From Salmonella enterica subsp. enterica serovar Choleraesuis (GTDB taxonomy: Bacteria; Pseudomonadota; Gammaproteobacteria; Enterobacterales; Enterobacteriaceae): a stretch of 64,000 bases of DNA. Below are positions 17,766-26,101 of the stretch, in pieces. The translations under genes and the position numbers were made by a program. The notes beneath the pieces are model-generated. The model saw only the letters and a program-made list of their open reading frames with translations, ran no database searches and was not told where the DNA came from. Location of the stretch: assembly GCA_022846635.1 (NCBI GenBank), contig AP025685.1:3224001-3288000 (forward strand), read 5' to 3'. Positions within the stretch are counted from its first letter, which is position 1; each line of letters starts with the position of its first letter.

Positions 17766-18341
17766 CTATGAGCGGGCATTCGCACCTGCGATTGTGGCCT
17801 GATGCACCGGTCTGCGGGCAATGGCGCTTTGAAACGCTTCAAGCTGGTGCTCAAGACGGTCGAGGATTTCCGGAGCAATCGTCTCTGCTCGTCCGGCATC
17901 GCCGTACTGCACCTGGCGGTCGGTGGCGAACACTCCGCCAATAATCTCCTCCGCTTTCAGAGCACTGAGCACCGGCTTAAGGGCATAATCCAGCGCCAGC
18001 TGGTGCGCCGGGCTGCCTGCGGTCATCAGAGGCAATACCACTTTGTTAGCCAGCGCCCGCTCCGGCAGTAGATCAAGCAGCGCTTTCAGCGCCCCGGAGT
18101 AGGCGGCTTTATAAACCGGTGACGCCACTACAATGCCGTCAGCCTCAGCAATCTGAGCCGCCAGGCGATGGATATCCGGATGGTTGTAATCGCCGCCCAG
18201 CAGCGCTTTTGGGCAGAAGTCACCCACTTTGCATACCACGGCTTCATCCTCGGCCAGGCCCAGCCAGCGGCGGGCATAATTCAGCAACAGCGTGGAGCGT
18301 GAAACGGCGGCCGGACTTCCGGCGAGGAATAAAACTCGCAT
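17766..18341 (-). CDS. ssuE: NADPH-dependent FMN reductase
   Basis: A 191-residue flavodoxin-fold reductase matching E. coli SsuE (191 residues): RVLFLAGSPAAVSRS at the N-terminus (phosphate-binding loop), then ASPVYKAAYSGALKALLDLL and ALDYALKPVLSALKAEEIIGGVF. It makes FMNH2 for SsuD and probably for the other flavin-dependent enzymes in the operon. CAGGAGATATCAC precedes the ATG. It is first in the operon, with 630 bases of upstream sequence to the next gene. The 116-base gap to ssuD holds no convincing gene. Confidence 0.93.
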   Translation of the reverse strand: MRVLFLAGSPAAVSRSTLLLNYARRWLGLAEDEAVVCKVGDFCPKALLGGDYNHPDIHRLAAQIAEADGIVVASPVYKAAYSGALKALLDLLPERALANKVVLPLMTAGSPAHQLALDYALKPVLSALKAEEIIGGVFATDRQVQYGDAGRAETIAPEILDRLEHQLEAFQSAIARRPVHQATIAGANARS

Positions 18342-18677
18342 GTGATATCTCCTGGCGTTATTCGATTGAGCGAACTGGATAGTTTATTCAGCGCCTGCTG
18401 AAATGAACTCTTCGCGTCTGGTTCTGATGTAAAAAACCTAATACAACTCACCCCCAATAATTAAATTCATTTTTGGTATAAAATATTCTGGCGGCTAAAT
18501 AGCATTTCGCTCTAATTAATAAGTAAAGTGAGCGCAAGCCTTCAGGCCTTGCGGTGTCTGGCGTGACGGGTCATCTCTAGCAGCCATGCTTCAGCGATTA
18601 ATTCCTTTCTGATATGACTTACTCCCATATCAGTTAATAAATAAAATACGGTTATGGGATATAGCCAAACGCGATAA
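18342..18677. promoter_or_regulatory. Upstream region of the ssuE operon with TTTTGGTATAAAATA motif
   Basis: About 335 bases without a gene, partly AT-rich, that must contain the ssu promoter on the minus strand. The sequence TTTTGGTATAAAATA lies at 18471-18485, about 130 bases before the ssuE start. TTTTGGTAT recurs about 155 bases before the second sulfur operon (31957-31965), so it may be part of a shared CysB/Cbl-type control site. No strong sigma-70 boxes were seen, as expected for an activator-dependent promoter. Confidence 0.35.
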
Positions 18678-18881
18678 TTAATTCACTTTGTCGAGCAACT
18701 GCGCCAGGGTGTGATATTAAAAGAATATATTGTTAGCACAGACCTCGAAATCGGATATACCGCGGATAGACACCGCGAGTGGCTGGCTGGTGATAATCTC
18801 TGCCCGCTTACTGAGTTCGGTAACAGCCAGGAGTGGAGAAGATACCAGGATATTCCCCGCGATGGGTCCACAGCAGAATAA
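18678..18881 (+). pseudogene. Decayed relative of the secreted protein gene at 18972
   Basis: A frame open for 67 codons without a start, ending in TAA at 18879-18881. The segment DNLCPLTEFGNSQEWRR lines up with GNFVPLVTGFGNAGLSER of the intact protein just downstream, and the DNA around ccgctt..ttcggtaac agrees too. Upstream residues match more weakly. It looks like an internal fragment of a former tandem copy. Confidence is modest because the match is short. Confidence 0.45.
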
Positions 18882-18971
18882 GGGAGCATGTATTGAGCCA
18901 AAGCAATGGTCGCTTCATGCAACCGGGGTAAGGTAACCCACAGTTTTTATTCATATTCCAGGAAGGTTTCC

Positions 18972-19370
18972 ATGAAAAAACTTATCTGCATGGGCGTAAT
19001 CTGCACCGTACTGTTCAGCACAGCGGCCGGGGCGGCGAGCCTGGTCAAAGATGAACGAGGTTATACTATCGGTATCACTGGCCTGGCTAAATTAAGCCAC
19101 CAGCCTGCCTGCGAAGAACTCAATGAGGAGTTAGAACTGACGGCAGTGCAGTATTCTAAATCAGGAACTACCATCGAACTAATACAGTTTCTCCAGAACG
19201 GCAACTTCGTGCCGCTAGTGACCGGGTTCGGCAACGCCGGCTTATCTGAAAGAAATATGTCGACGATAATAGTCATGCTGCGCAAAGGCGAAACCTATCA
19301 GGTGCACTATCAATTGTGTGGGGAGTGGATCGCACGCGGAACTCTTCTGGGGTTTACACGAAAGAACTAA
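18972..19370 (+). CDS. Small secreted protein of unknown function (GFGN family)
   Basis: A 132-residue protein with a clear signal peptide (MKKLICMGVICTVLFSTAAGAA, cleavage near residue 22) and a mature part of about 110 residues. It has two cysteines (in QPACEEL and YQLCGEW) that could form a disulfide in the periplasm. I know no named family. CAGGAAGG stands 6 bases before the ATG at 18972; a longer frame to 18906 has no ribosome site. Decayed relatives lie just upstream (18678-18881) and about 4.6 kb downstream (23893-24275), on either side of a sugar operon. Confidence 0.65.
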   Translation: MKKLICMGVICTVLFSTAAGAASLVKDERGYTIGITGLAKLSHQPACEELNEELELTAVQYSKSGTTIELIQFLQNGNFVPLVTGFGNAGLSERNMSTIIVMLRKGETYQVHYQLCGEWIARGTLLGFTRKN

Positions 19371-19485
19371 CCAGCCGCCAGGCTGATGACCGGGCGGGAG
19401 AGACTGCCCGGAATGAAAGAGCCGCATCTGGTAGCGTACCAGCACGCGGCAACTCCCTGGCGAAATATTACCCTATATGCAGCGT

Positions 19486-20151
19486 TTAAATGCCTTCGGT
19501 AATCTTTCTGGTTTCCCGCAGGTTTTGTATCAGCGTTCCACGGCTATGGAAGAGTGCGCTGGTGCCGAGTACATACATCGAAGCCCCTTCGGCCGCGCAT
19601 GGCGGGATAGTATGGTGACCAATATTGCCGTCAACCTCGATAACCGCATGGCTGCCGCGTTGCTTAAGCCACTGGCTGGCAAAAGCGATTTTTTCATGCA
19701 TGGTGTCAATAAACGTCTGCCCGGCAAACCCAGGATTGACCGTCATAATGAGCAGTACATCAATCAGGTCAACGACATACCCTAGTGATTCGACATTCGT
19801 TGAAGGATTAAGCGCCACTCCCGCTTTAACGCCGTGACGCCGTATACCGGTTAGAACGCCGTGTAAGTGGGTAACGGCCTCAGCATGAACCGTGATGATG
19901 TCGGCTCCCGCCATCACCAGAGGTTCAATATAACGCTCCGGTTTATCTACCATAAGATGAACATCAATAGGTTTGGAGGTTAACGGCTTAATCGACTTGA
20001 TAAAATCAATGCTCAACGCGAAGTTATCAACAAACTGACCATCCATAATATCGATATGGTAAAAATCGATGCCAGCCTTTTCTAATTCAATAATTTGTTC
20101 ACCGAGTTTTAAAACATCGGCACACATCAGCGATGCACCCAAAAGTCTCAT
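19486..20151 (-). CDS. Ribulose-phosphate-3-epimerase family protein (AlsE-like)
   Basis: A 221-residue TIM-barrel protein of the ribulose-phosphate epimerase family: SLMCADVLKL at the start, FYHIDIMDGQFVDN (metal-binding HIDIMDG), VHLMVDKPE, IMTVNPGFAGQTF, EVDGNIG and a phosphate loop VLGTSALF. It is closer in pattern to AlsE (D-allulose-6-phosphate 3-epimerase) than to Rpe. Its ATGA overlaps the PTS IIC gene, and it ends the LacI-kinase-IIC-epimerase operon. The likely reaction is epimerisation at C3 of a keto-sugar phosphate delivered by the operon; the sugar is unknown. Confidence 0.85.
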   Translation of the reverse strand: MRLLGASLMCADVLKLGEQIIELEKAGIDFYHIDIMDGQFVDNFALSIDFIKSIKPLTSKPIDVHLMVDKPERYIEPLVMAGADIITVHAEAVTHLHGVLTGIRRHGVKAGVALNPSTNVESLGYVVDLIDVLLIMTVNPGFAGQTFIDTMHEKIAFASQWLKQRGSHAVIEVDGNIGHHTIPPCAAEGASMYVLGTSALFHSRGTLIQNLRETRKITEGI

Positions 20152-21569
20152 TTTGCCACCTCAACATTAACAACAGATGCTATATCCAAACGTGCCGCAT
20201 TCATTTGCTGCATTCTCCTGAAATACCAGATAAACATTCCCAAATAAGCGATAACGGCAATAACGGACATCACCACTAGCTGCGTATCTGCGGATACGCT
20301 AGCTTTGGCTATTAACATGGAGAGCATTTTTTCCAGCGGGTCGGAATCAACCGATGAGAACAGCTGGTCATGCGACAAACCTTTTGGAAAACTATTCATT
20401 GCAATGGATGTTTTGGTAACAAATTCAGCAATTAGTGTCGCGGCCCATAAGAACAGTGGAATCAGTACAGCACCTATCAGGGTCATTCGTATCACTTTTC
20501 CCTGAGTGATAATCAACAGCGCGGGCGCCAGAACGGTCAACAGGATACCGCCCAACGGCAGAACGTTATTACCGGGAAGAATAATCGCCACAATCAACAG
20601 TATCGGAGCCAAAATATTAGCAACCGCCCATAACTCCGCACGAGAAGCCAGGATAGGCCAGTCAATGGCCACAAAGATCTGTCTGCCTTTAAAACGTTTT
20701 TCCATCATCGCGGCTATCCCGTCAGATAATGGCTTGATAGCCGGGCCGAACCAGTTGCCTACGGCACTGAAAAGCTCAAGCGAAACGCCTGCGGTGAAGG
20801 CCAGAACAAAAAGTTCGCTCATCGGCAGCTTGCCTAAAATCCCCACAAAGAAGCCGAGATAAACGCCGATGGCGAATTTGGAACCCCAGAAGCCAATTTT
20901 CTCATTGAGCTTTTCGGCATCGAAATCAAACTTATCAATGAATGGAATAAATTTAGAAATCAATTCATTGATAATTAATACCGGCGGGCAGATGAGAAGC
21001 GATGGATGTGCCGTAGTGGTAATACTGTTTCTTTCATACTTAAGCAACGTTTTAATTTGCGGTTGCAGCACATCTGAGTTGAATAACATAAGAATATAGA
21101 TCCCCCCAACAACGCAGGTGGTCAGCATCAGATTATCGTCGGAATAATAAAGCGTCAAAAGGCCAATAACTGACAGATTCCAGATATTGAAAAGATCGAC
21201 ATTCAGCGTTTTTACCTTGTTAAAAGAGAGCAACGCTATGTTTATAACAATACATATCGCAGCAAAATACAGCGTATACATTGATCCCCAGGTAATCACG
21301 GCTAATGGTGCCCACCCGAGATCTGTAATCGATAATGACACCCCGGTTGATTCAACAAATTTATTCAACGCCGGAGCAAAAGCACCTGTTAATAATGTTA
21401 TTACCGCCCCCATCCCCGTCAGCGCGATAGCCATAAGAATACCCCCTTCCAGGGCCTTTGATATTCTTACCCGAAATAATAATGACAGCAGAGTAATGAT
21501 AAAAAACATCATTGCCGGTGCGCCCAGAGAAATAAATGATGAGAAATATGAATTCAGTTGTGAAAGCAT
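20148..21569 (-). CDS. PTS IIC component, galactitol (GatC-like) family
   Basis: A 473-residue membrane permease with about ten to twelve hydrophobic segments, typical of the galactitol-type EIIC family (segments such as ELFSAVGNWFGPAIKPLSDG and VAIDWPILASRAELWAVAN). It should move a sugar or polyol across the inner membrane. No EIIA or EIIB gene is present nearby, so either the partners are encoded elsewhere or the permease works without phosphorylation, with the adjacent ribokinase-like enzyme doing that job. The ATG at 21569 was preferred to GTG at 21578 because GGGAAGG is then suitably spaced. Confidence 0.85.
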   Translation of the reverse strand: MLSQLNSYFSSFISLGAPAMMFFIITLLSLLFRVRISKALEGGILMAIALTGMGAVITLLTGAFAPALNKFVESTGVSLSITDLGWAPLAVITWGSMYTLYFAAICIVINIALLSFNKVKTLNVDLFNIWNLSVIGLLTLYYSDDNLMLTTCVVGGIYILMLFNSDVLQPQIKTLLKYERNSITTTAHPSLLICPPVLIINELISKFIPFIDKFDFDAEKLNEKIGFWGSKFAIGVYLGFFVGILGKLPMSELFVLAFTAGVSLELFSAVGNWFGPAIKPLSDGIAAMMEKRFKGRQIFVAIDWPILASRAELWAVANILAPILLIVAIILPGNNVLPLGGILLTVLAPALLIITQGKVIRMTLIGAVLIPLFLWAATLIAEFVTKTSIAMNSFPKGLSHDQLFSSVDSDPLEKMLSMLIAKASVSADTQLVVMSVIAVIAYLGMFIWYFRRMQQMNAARLDIASVVNVEVAK

Positions 21570-21629
21570 ATAGAGCACCCTTCCCGTTAGTCAGGAATTT
21601 ACATTCAGGATTTAATAAATGTGGTTAAA

Positions 21630-22550
21630 TCAGACTGCGATAGTTTCTATAACGGCTTTCACCTCAGCCATTTCGGGAATTGCATCATGACCGCCCGCGC
21701 GGGATACCTTTATTCCGGCAACGACCTGAGCAAAGCGGATAGCTGCTTCGATATTATTATCATCAATCAGATAACTGGCCAGCGCTCCGGCAAAACAATC
21801 TCCAGCACCGACGGTATCGACGGCATTAACTTTTAGAGCAGGAATAAATACCGACTTGTTATTTTGATAAAGCAGACACCCATCTCCGCCCATTTTAATA
21901 ATGACATTTTTCACCCCCATATTATGAATTGCTTTAGCGGCTTCAAGGGCGCTCGATTCATCATGAACGCTAATCCCGGTAATATGCCGGGTCTCACTGC
22001 TATTGGGGACAATTAAATCTGCGTAGGGGAAACATTCAGGATGAATACCCTGCACCGGAGCCGGGTCGAGAATCACAAACATGCCTTTCGCGCGCCCCAT
22101 TCGCATGGCCGCCAGCACGGATTCAGGGCTGGTTTCCATCTGTATTAACAGAATTTTACCCTCCACCCGCTCGAGCGCAGCGCTCACTTCTTCAGGCCCA
22201 AAAGCTACGTTGGCACCTAAATTTACCAGCAGAGTATTATCGCCGCCCGGTTCCACCAGCCCCACGCAAGAGCCGGTCTCCGCGCCTTCCTTCACTATCA
22301 TGTACGCATCGTCAATCTTTCTATTCTGAAGATTCTGACGAAGCTGTCTGCCGGGTGCATCATTGCCAACGCAGCCAATGAAACAGACGCGTTTGCCGTA
22401 TCTGGCCGCACTGACGGCCTGGTTATTACCTTTACCGCCCGCGGTCATCTGAATGGATTTACAGAATGTATTATCTCCACTTTTCGGAAACTCATGACAG
22501 TTAACAATAACATCCATGTTAATACTGCCCATGACGACGATATCGTACAT
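21630..22550 (-). CDS. Ribokinase-like PfkB sugar kinase
   Basis: A 306-residue PfkB-family kinase close to ribokinase: MGSINMDVIVNCHEFPKSGDN at the start, GGKGNNQAVSAARYG (residues ~37-51, substrate-binding), NSSETRHITG, and the catalytic NAVDTVGAGDCFAGALASYL near residue 240, where the Asp of GAGD is the base. TAAGGAGCGCAT precedes the ATG. It is second in the operon, 15 bases after LacI, and would phosphorylate a pentose or keto-sugar. Confidence 0.9.
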   Translation of the reverse strand: MYDIVVMGSINMDVIVNCHEFPKSGDNTFCKSIQMTAGGKGNNQAVSAARYGKRVCFIGCVGNDAPGRQLRQNLQNRKIDDAYMIVKEGAETGSCVGLVEPGGDNTLLVNLGANVAFGPEEVSAALERVEGKILLIQMETSPESVLAAMRMGRAKGMFVILDPAPVQGIHPECFPYADLIVPNSSETRHITGISVHDESSALEAAKAIHNMGVKNVIIKMGGDGCLLYQNNKSVFIPALKVNAVDTVGAGDCFAGALASYLIDDNNIEAAIRFAQVVAGIKVSRAGGHDAIPEMAEVKAVIETIAV

Positions 22551-22565
22551 ATGCGCTCCTTAGCT

Positions 22566-23561
22566 TTATTCACGTTTTATGGTTGATTCCCTGGCAACTA
22601 ATTCTGGTGTAATACATAAATGTTCAACTTCAGTTTTACCGTTAATAAGCTTTATCATTGTTTCAATGGATAACTTTCCAATCATATTCAAATTCTGGTC
22701 CACCGAACTCAACCTTGGGATATACATCTCATCCATTGATGAATTATCGTAACCTACAATCAGGCAATCATCCGGGACCTTAATACCTGAGTCTGCGCAG
22801 GCGCGCATAGCGCCAAATGCCATGGCATCATTCGAGCAAAATACGCCATCAAAGCTTTCATTCTTTTTAATAAAATTCAAAAAGTGTTCATAACCTCCCC
22901 GGGAGGTGAGATCGCTATGAATAAGCGTGATATCTTTGCTTCCGGTATGCCTTTCAACGACATCGATAAATCCTGCTTTACGCTCATTGGCAATTCGGTC
23001 ATCAGGCGCCCCGGATAACATGACCGGTTTTTTGCAGCCCTGAGCAAACAAATGCTCTGTCGCCAGTTGTCCACCGGTTCGGTGGTTAACCATTACCGAT
23101 GAATAATGAGGATCGGTACCTGAACGGTCGATGGTGATGGTTTTTATGCCGTTCTTTTCCAGGTTTTCCAGATCTTTTCCACTCACAGAAAGTGAGTTAA
23201 TAATTGCCCCACATACAAAATTACTTCGCATTGAATTCAGATAGTACTCAACCTTTTTTCGGTCATCGCTACTATTAAAAAACAATGTGTTATATCCATG
23301 CCTATTGGCCTCACCTTCAATTTCATTAAGTAAGTCTGAAAAAAACTGATTGTTTAACGTTGGCAACATGACAGCAATTAAGTTTGTTCTTCCATGTGAC
23401 AAGTTTTTGGCCATCGAATTAGGCACGTACCCCATGTCATCAACTATTTTTAGAATATACTTACGCATCTCATCACTAATATCCTTCTTGTTATTCATAG
23501 CTCTGGATACGGTTGCTACGGATACTCCTGCTTTTTTTGCAATATCTTTAATCGTTGCCAT
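22566..23561 (-). CDS. LacI family regulator (first gene of its operon)
   Basis: A 331-residue LacI-type repressor. Residues 1-50 form the helix-turn-helix and hinge helix (ATIKDIAKKAGVSVATVSRAMN; later PNSMAKNLSHGRTN), followed by a periplasmic-binding-protein-like ligand domain with FCSNDAMAFGAMRA and GYDNSS. It sits before the kinase, IIC and epimerase genes on the same strand with a 15-base gap, so it is transcribed with its targets. A palindromic operator and a strong promoter lie immediately upstream, which implies autoregulation of the whole operon. Confidence 0.92.
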   Translation of the reverse strand: MATIKDIAKKAGVSVATVSRAMNNKKDISDEMRKYILKIVDDMGYVPNSMAKNLSHGRTNLIAVMLPTLNNQFFSDLLNEIEGEANRHGYNTLFFNSSDDRKKVEYYLNSMRSNFVCGAIINSLSVSGKDLENLEKNGIKTITIDRSGTDPHYSSVMVNHRTGGQLATEHLFAQGCKKPVMLSGAPDDRIANERKAGFIDVVERHTGSKDITLIHSDLTSRGGYEHFLNFIKKNESFDGVFCSNDAMAFGAMRACADSGIKVPDDCLIVGYDNSSMDEMYIPRLSSVDQNLNMIGKLSIETMIKLINGKTEVEHLCITPELVARESTIKRE

Positions 23562-23570
23562 TCCTTTCTC

Positions 23571-23584
23571 CGTAACCGGTTACG
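23571..23584. promoter_or_regulatory. LacI-type operator
   Basis: Perfect 14-bp palindrome CGTAACCGGTTACG, with the AACCGGTT core common for LacI-family operators, 10 bases upstream of the lacI-type start codon. It lies between the -10 box and the start codon, so bound repressor would block transcription start. Confidence 0.85.
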
Positions 23585-23586
23585 AA

Positions 23587-23616
23587 ATAATATTACCGGC
23601 TTAAAATTGATGTCAA
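23587..23616 (-). promoter_or_regulatory. Sigma-70 promoter of the LacI/kinase/IIC/epimerase operon
   Basis: On the minus strand, a perfect -35 TTGACA (23611-23616) is followed after 18 bases by -10 TATTAT (23587-23592). The operator directly follows. This is the best-formed promoter I saw in the window. Confidence 0.75.
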
Positions 23617-23892
23617 ACTGACCAGTTAGCAGTAAATGGTGCTTAAACGGTCATAACCTACTGAAATTTTGGTATAAAACGCCAATAAAAAGTATATTTT
23701 TTATTTACATTTTTATGATACTAATCACATAAACCACTTCAGTAAAAGCAAACGCCTACTCTCCGTTAATACCACCTGATGACCTGGTTCCTGTGACACA
23801 CCTTAAAACGGTCTACCTGGAGCTACGTTACCGGCTTCACAGGCAGAGAAAGAACCTGGCTAAGAATATCAACCAATACTGCCGCGCTCCGC

Positions 23893-24275
23893 TGGACGGA
23901 TTCTGGCTACCCGTTATTCCTGGGCTGCGGCAACGCTGGCAAAAATACGCCAACAGCCTGACGCCAGGGAACATAGTGAAAAACCAGGGCTGACCAGGGT
24001 GATGTTTGCGAATCAGGCACTACCTTCGAGGGGATAGGGGCTCCTCGCAAACGGCAATAATGACTGCCAATGGGGTTTGAGTTTGGCAACACCGGTTGGT
24101 CTGAACGATATATGTCGCTGATAATGAGCATGCTCCGCACGGGTGAGAGCCATCAGCTTCACTACCAGCCTTGAGGGAGTAAGGCGCGCAGAACTTAGCC
24201 AGATTGACCAGGTTCCATAAGACGCCGGTTTAATTACCGGGCGGAAAGAGAACCGCCGGGAAGGATCATAAATAA
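23893..24275 (+). pseudogene. Frameshifted remnants of the GFGN-type secreted protein gene
   Basis: The DNA at about 23990-24275 follows the intact gene at 18972-19370, but with frameshifts and stops. CESGTTFEG matches KSGTTIEL, and after a shift EFGNTGWSERYMSLIMSML matches GFGNAGLSERNMSTIIVML, continuing to a stop-broken version of QLCGEW and similar 3' DNA (accgggcgg-a/g-agag). A shorter piece at 23893-23960 (DGFWLPVIPG, then CGNAG in another frame) resembles NGNFVPLVTGFGNAG again. So one and perhaps two decayed copies are here. Confidence 0.6.
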
Positions 24276-24561
24276 GGTGCCCTTTCAGATGGCCAATAGG
24301 TAAGTAACGGCAGCTAAAAATCGTAAAATCGCGAGTTATCCTCCTGGGTTGAGAATCTGTCTACGGCGGTAAGAACATCTCATCTTCTAGTACATTATTT
24401 ATTTCGTTGCATATCAGTAGTCATAAAATAAAAACCACCAATATAATATTTGTATTCCACCACAAAGAAACGACAATTTCAGAATATTACACAACCATTA
24501 CTTTACCTGCCTTTAAATATTCCATATACGATAACAAAACCAAAAAAATGGAGTATTACAG
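24276..24561. other. Gene-free AT-rich stretch
   Basis: About 285 bases before the STM2901-type gene, turning strongly AT-rich after about 24380. I see no gene, tRNA or repeat; it presumably holds the promoter of the two-gene unit that follows. Confidence 0.5.
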
Positions 24562-25020
24562 ATGGACACTGTTGAGGAGCTAAATGGAACCTATTTTTAT
24601 GCAGGACGAAGTAACCTTACCGCCTCTGAACTTTTATTTATGATTTTCTGTGAGACCACAGCCGACCATTTTGGGGCCGATGATATCGTAGCCGTGATTG
24701 CTCTTTACGGTGGAGTTAATAATCAGAAAACCAGAACAAAACCCCGGGGAGCAAAAGAAGGAACTTCTCGAATATCTAAAACAATGCGGAGGCTTCTAAA
24801 AACAGCAAAATTTCCGTTTGGAGTCAGGCTACCAACCTGGATAGGAGGCTATACGCCGTGGACAGTAGAACGGCGAATGGTAGCCAAGGTCAGTACCTTT
24901 GTCGGAAGAACCATTCCATTGGTAGGTGAAATTATACTTCTTTCCGATGTTTCTGCTATTTCGTATTGCAGTATCCGTGATTATAACCGCATAGCACGAG
25001 GGAATGATAAATTATGGTAG
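24562..25020 (+). CDS. STM2901 family protein
   Basis: A 152-residue protein whose start (MDTVEELNGTYFYAGRSNLT) and centre (KFPFGVRLPTWIGGYTPWT) match, from memory, the STM2901 family first seen near Salmonella SPI-1. Function unknown. Two moderately hydrophobic stretches (FVGRTIPLVGEIILLSDVSA near the end) could touch a membrane. It overlaps the DUF1493 gene by ATGGTAG, the usual partner arrangement. The pair is AT-rich compared with the flanking sulfur operon and was probably acquired. Confidence 0.75.
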   Translation: MDTVEELNGTYFYAGRSNLTASELLFMIFCETTADHFGADDIVAVIALYGGVNNQKTRTKPRGAKEGTSRISKTMRRLLKTAKFPFGVRLPTWIGGYTPWTVERRMVAKVSTFVGRTIPLVGEIILLSDVSAISYCSIRDYNRIARGNDKLW

Positions 25021-25346
25021 ATGACATAGAAGCACGAATATTTGCGCTGGCAAGACGCTACAACGGCATTTATCTGTTTAATAACAAAAAGAAACAACAA
25101 CAGCTAACGCTGGCGACCGATTTTGATACCGATATGCTACTGGATATTGGCGAAGCAGAAGATTTAATGGATGAGTTTTTTACGGAATTTCAGGTAGCGC
25201 GGGGAGATTTTAAAATTGAAACCTATTACCCAGATGTACCTTTCTCCTGGAATCCTTTTAAGAAATCCCCTCCCATCCCGGTTCCTGACTTTACCATCGG
25301 CATGTTAATCGAATCAGCCAAAGCGGGAAGATGGTTATATGACTAA
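25014..25346 (+). CDS. DUF1493 family protein (acyl-carrier-like)
   Basis: A 110-residue acidic protein with TDFDTDMLLDIGEAEDLMDEFFTEFQV in the middle and FTIGMLIESAKAGRWLYD at the end, the recognisable DUF1493 pattern. The family resembles acyl carrier proteins in size and acidity, but the position of the carrier serine is not obvious here, so no carrier activity is claimed. It is translationally coupled to the STM2901 gene. Function unknown. Confidence 0.8.
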   Translation: MVDDIEARIFALARRYNGIYLFNNKKKQQQLTLATDFDTDMLLDIGEAEDLMDEFFTEFQVARGDFKIETYYPDVPFSWNPFKKSPPIPVPDFTIGMLIESAKAGRWLYD

Positions 25347-25372
25347 TAACAAGGAGCGTAATAACGTGAAAA

Positions 25373-25396
25373 GTAGCCGCCGTTTCCGGCGGCTAC
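25373..25396. terminator. Terminator hairpin between convergent units
   Basis: Perfect 9-bp stem GTAGCCGCC / GGCGGCTAC with a 6-base loop, A-rich on the left and TTAA on the right, between the DUF1493 gene and the end of the second sulfur operon. Confidence 0.6.
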
Positions 25397-25450
25397 TTAA
25401 GGGAGAAATAATAGCTAACGACGATATGCCGTCGCTCTTCTTCAGCCCTC

Positions 25451-26101
25451 TCAGCGATGATTCAGCCGCCGGGCCAGTCGGTCGCCCGAAAACTGCAACA
25501 CCGTGACCAGAGCCACCAGCGCGATAATTACTGTGACCATCACCTGAGTGTCGAAGCGCTGGTATCCGTAGCGATAAGCCAGATCCCCCAGCCCTCCTGC
25601 CCCCACCGCACCGGCCATCGCCGACGAGTTAATCAGCGTGACGACGGTAATGGTAAAACCGCTGACGATACCCGGGCGCGCCTCCGGCAGCAGTACGTGC
25701 CAGACAATATGCCCGCGCCTAAATCCCATCGCCTGCGCCGCTTCCGTCAGCCCTTTATCCACCTCACGCAGGCTAACCTCGGCGATACGGGCAAAGAACG
25801 GCGTGGCGGCGATAGTCAGCGGCACAATTGCCGCCCACACTCCATAAGTGGTGCCGACAATAAGCCGGGTGAGCGGTAGTATTGCTACCATCAATATCAA
25901 AAAGGGTATTGAGCGGAACAGGTTTATCACCCAGCCCAACGCCCGATTGAGCCACGGGCTGGGGAACAGATCGCCCTGCCCACTAATCACCATCAGCAGC
26001 GCCAGCGGTAGCCCAAACAGCAGAGCCAGCAGTGAAGAAGCGCCAACCATCAGCATGGTGTCTAACGCCCCGCCCCAAAATTGTTCACTATCCAGCGACA
26101 T
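25451..26101 (-). CDS. MetI-like ABC permease (second sulfur operon)
   Basis: A 216-residue permease, the length of E. coli MetI, with five or six membrane segments, the coupling loop around AAQAMGFRRGHIVWHVLLPEA, and the family segment GAGGLGDLAYRYGYQRFD. It overlaps the MetN-like gene by 14 bases and ends the operon of two flavoenzymes, an LLM enzyme and MetQ/MetN. It is a paralogue of the permease at 11741-12439. Confidence 0.88.
   Translation of the reverse strand: MSLDSEQFWGGALDTMLMVGASSLLALLFGLPLALLMVISGQGDLFPSPWLNRALGWVINLFRSIPFLILMVAILPLTRLIVGTTYGVWAAIVPLTIAATPFFARIAEVSLREVDKGLTEAAQAMGFRRGHIVWHVLLPEARPGIVSGFTITVVTLINSSAMAGAVGAGGLGDLAYRYGYQRFDTQVMVTVIIALVALVTVLQFSGDRLARRLNHR

Noticed and set aside
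17675..17941. 88-codon frame between ssuD and ssuE
   Set aside because: Most of it overlaps ssuE in another frame; no ribosome site.
23793..23993. 66-codon frame downstream of the LacI gene
   Set aside because: Part of it is better explained as a frameshifted remnant of the secreted-protein gene; no ribosome site.
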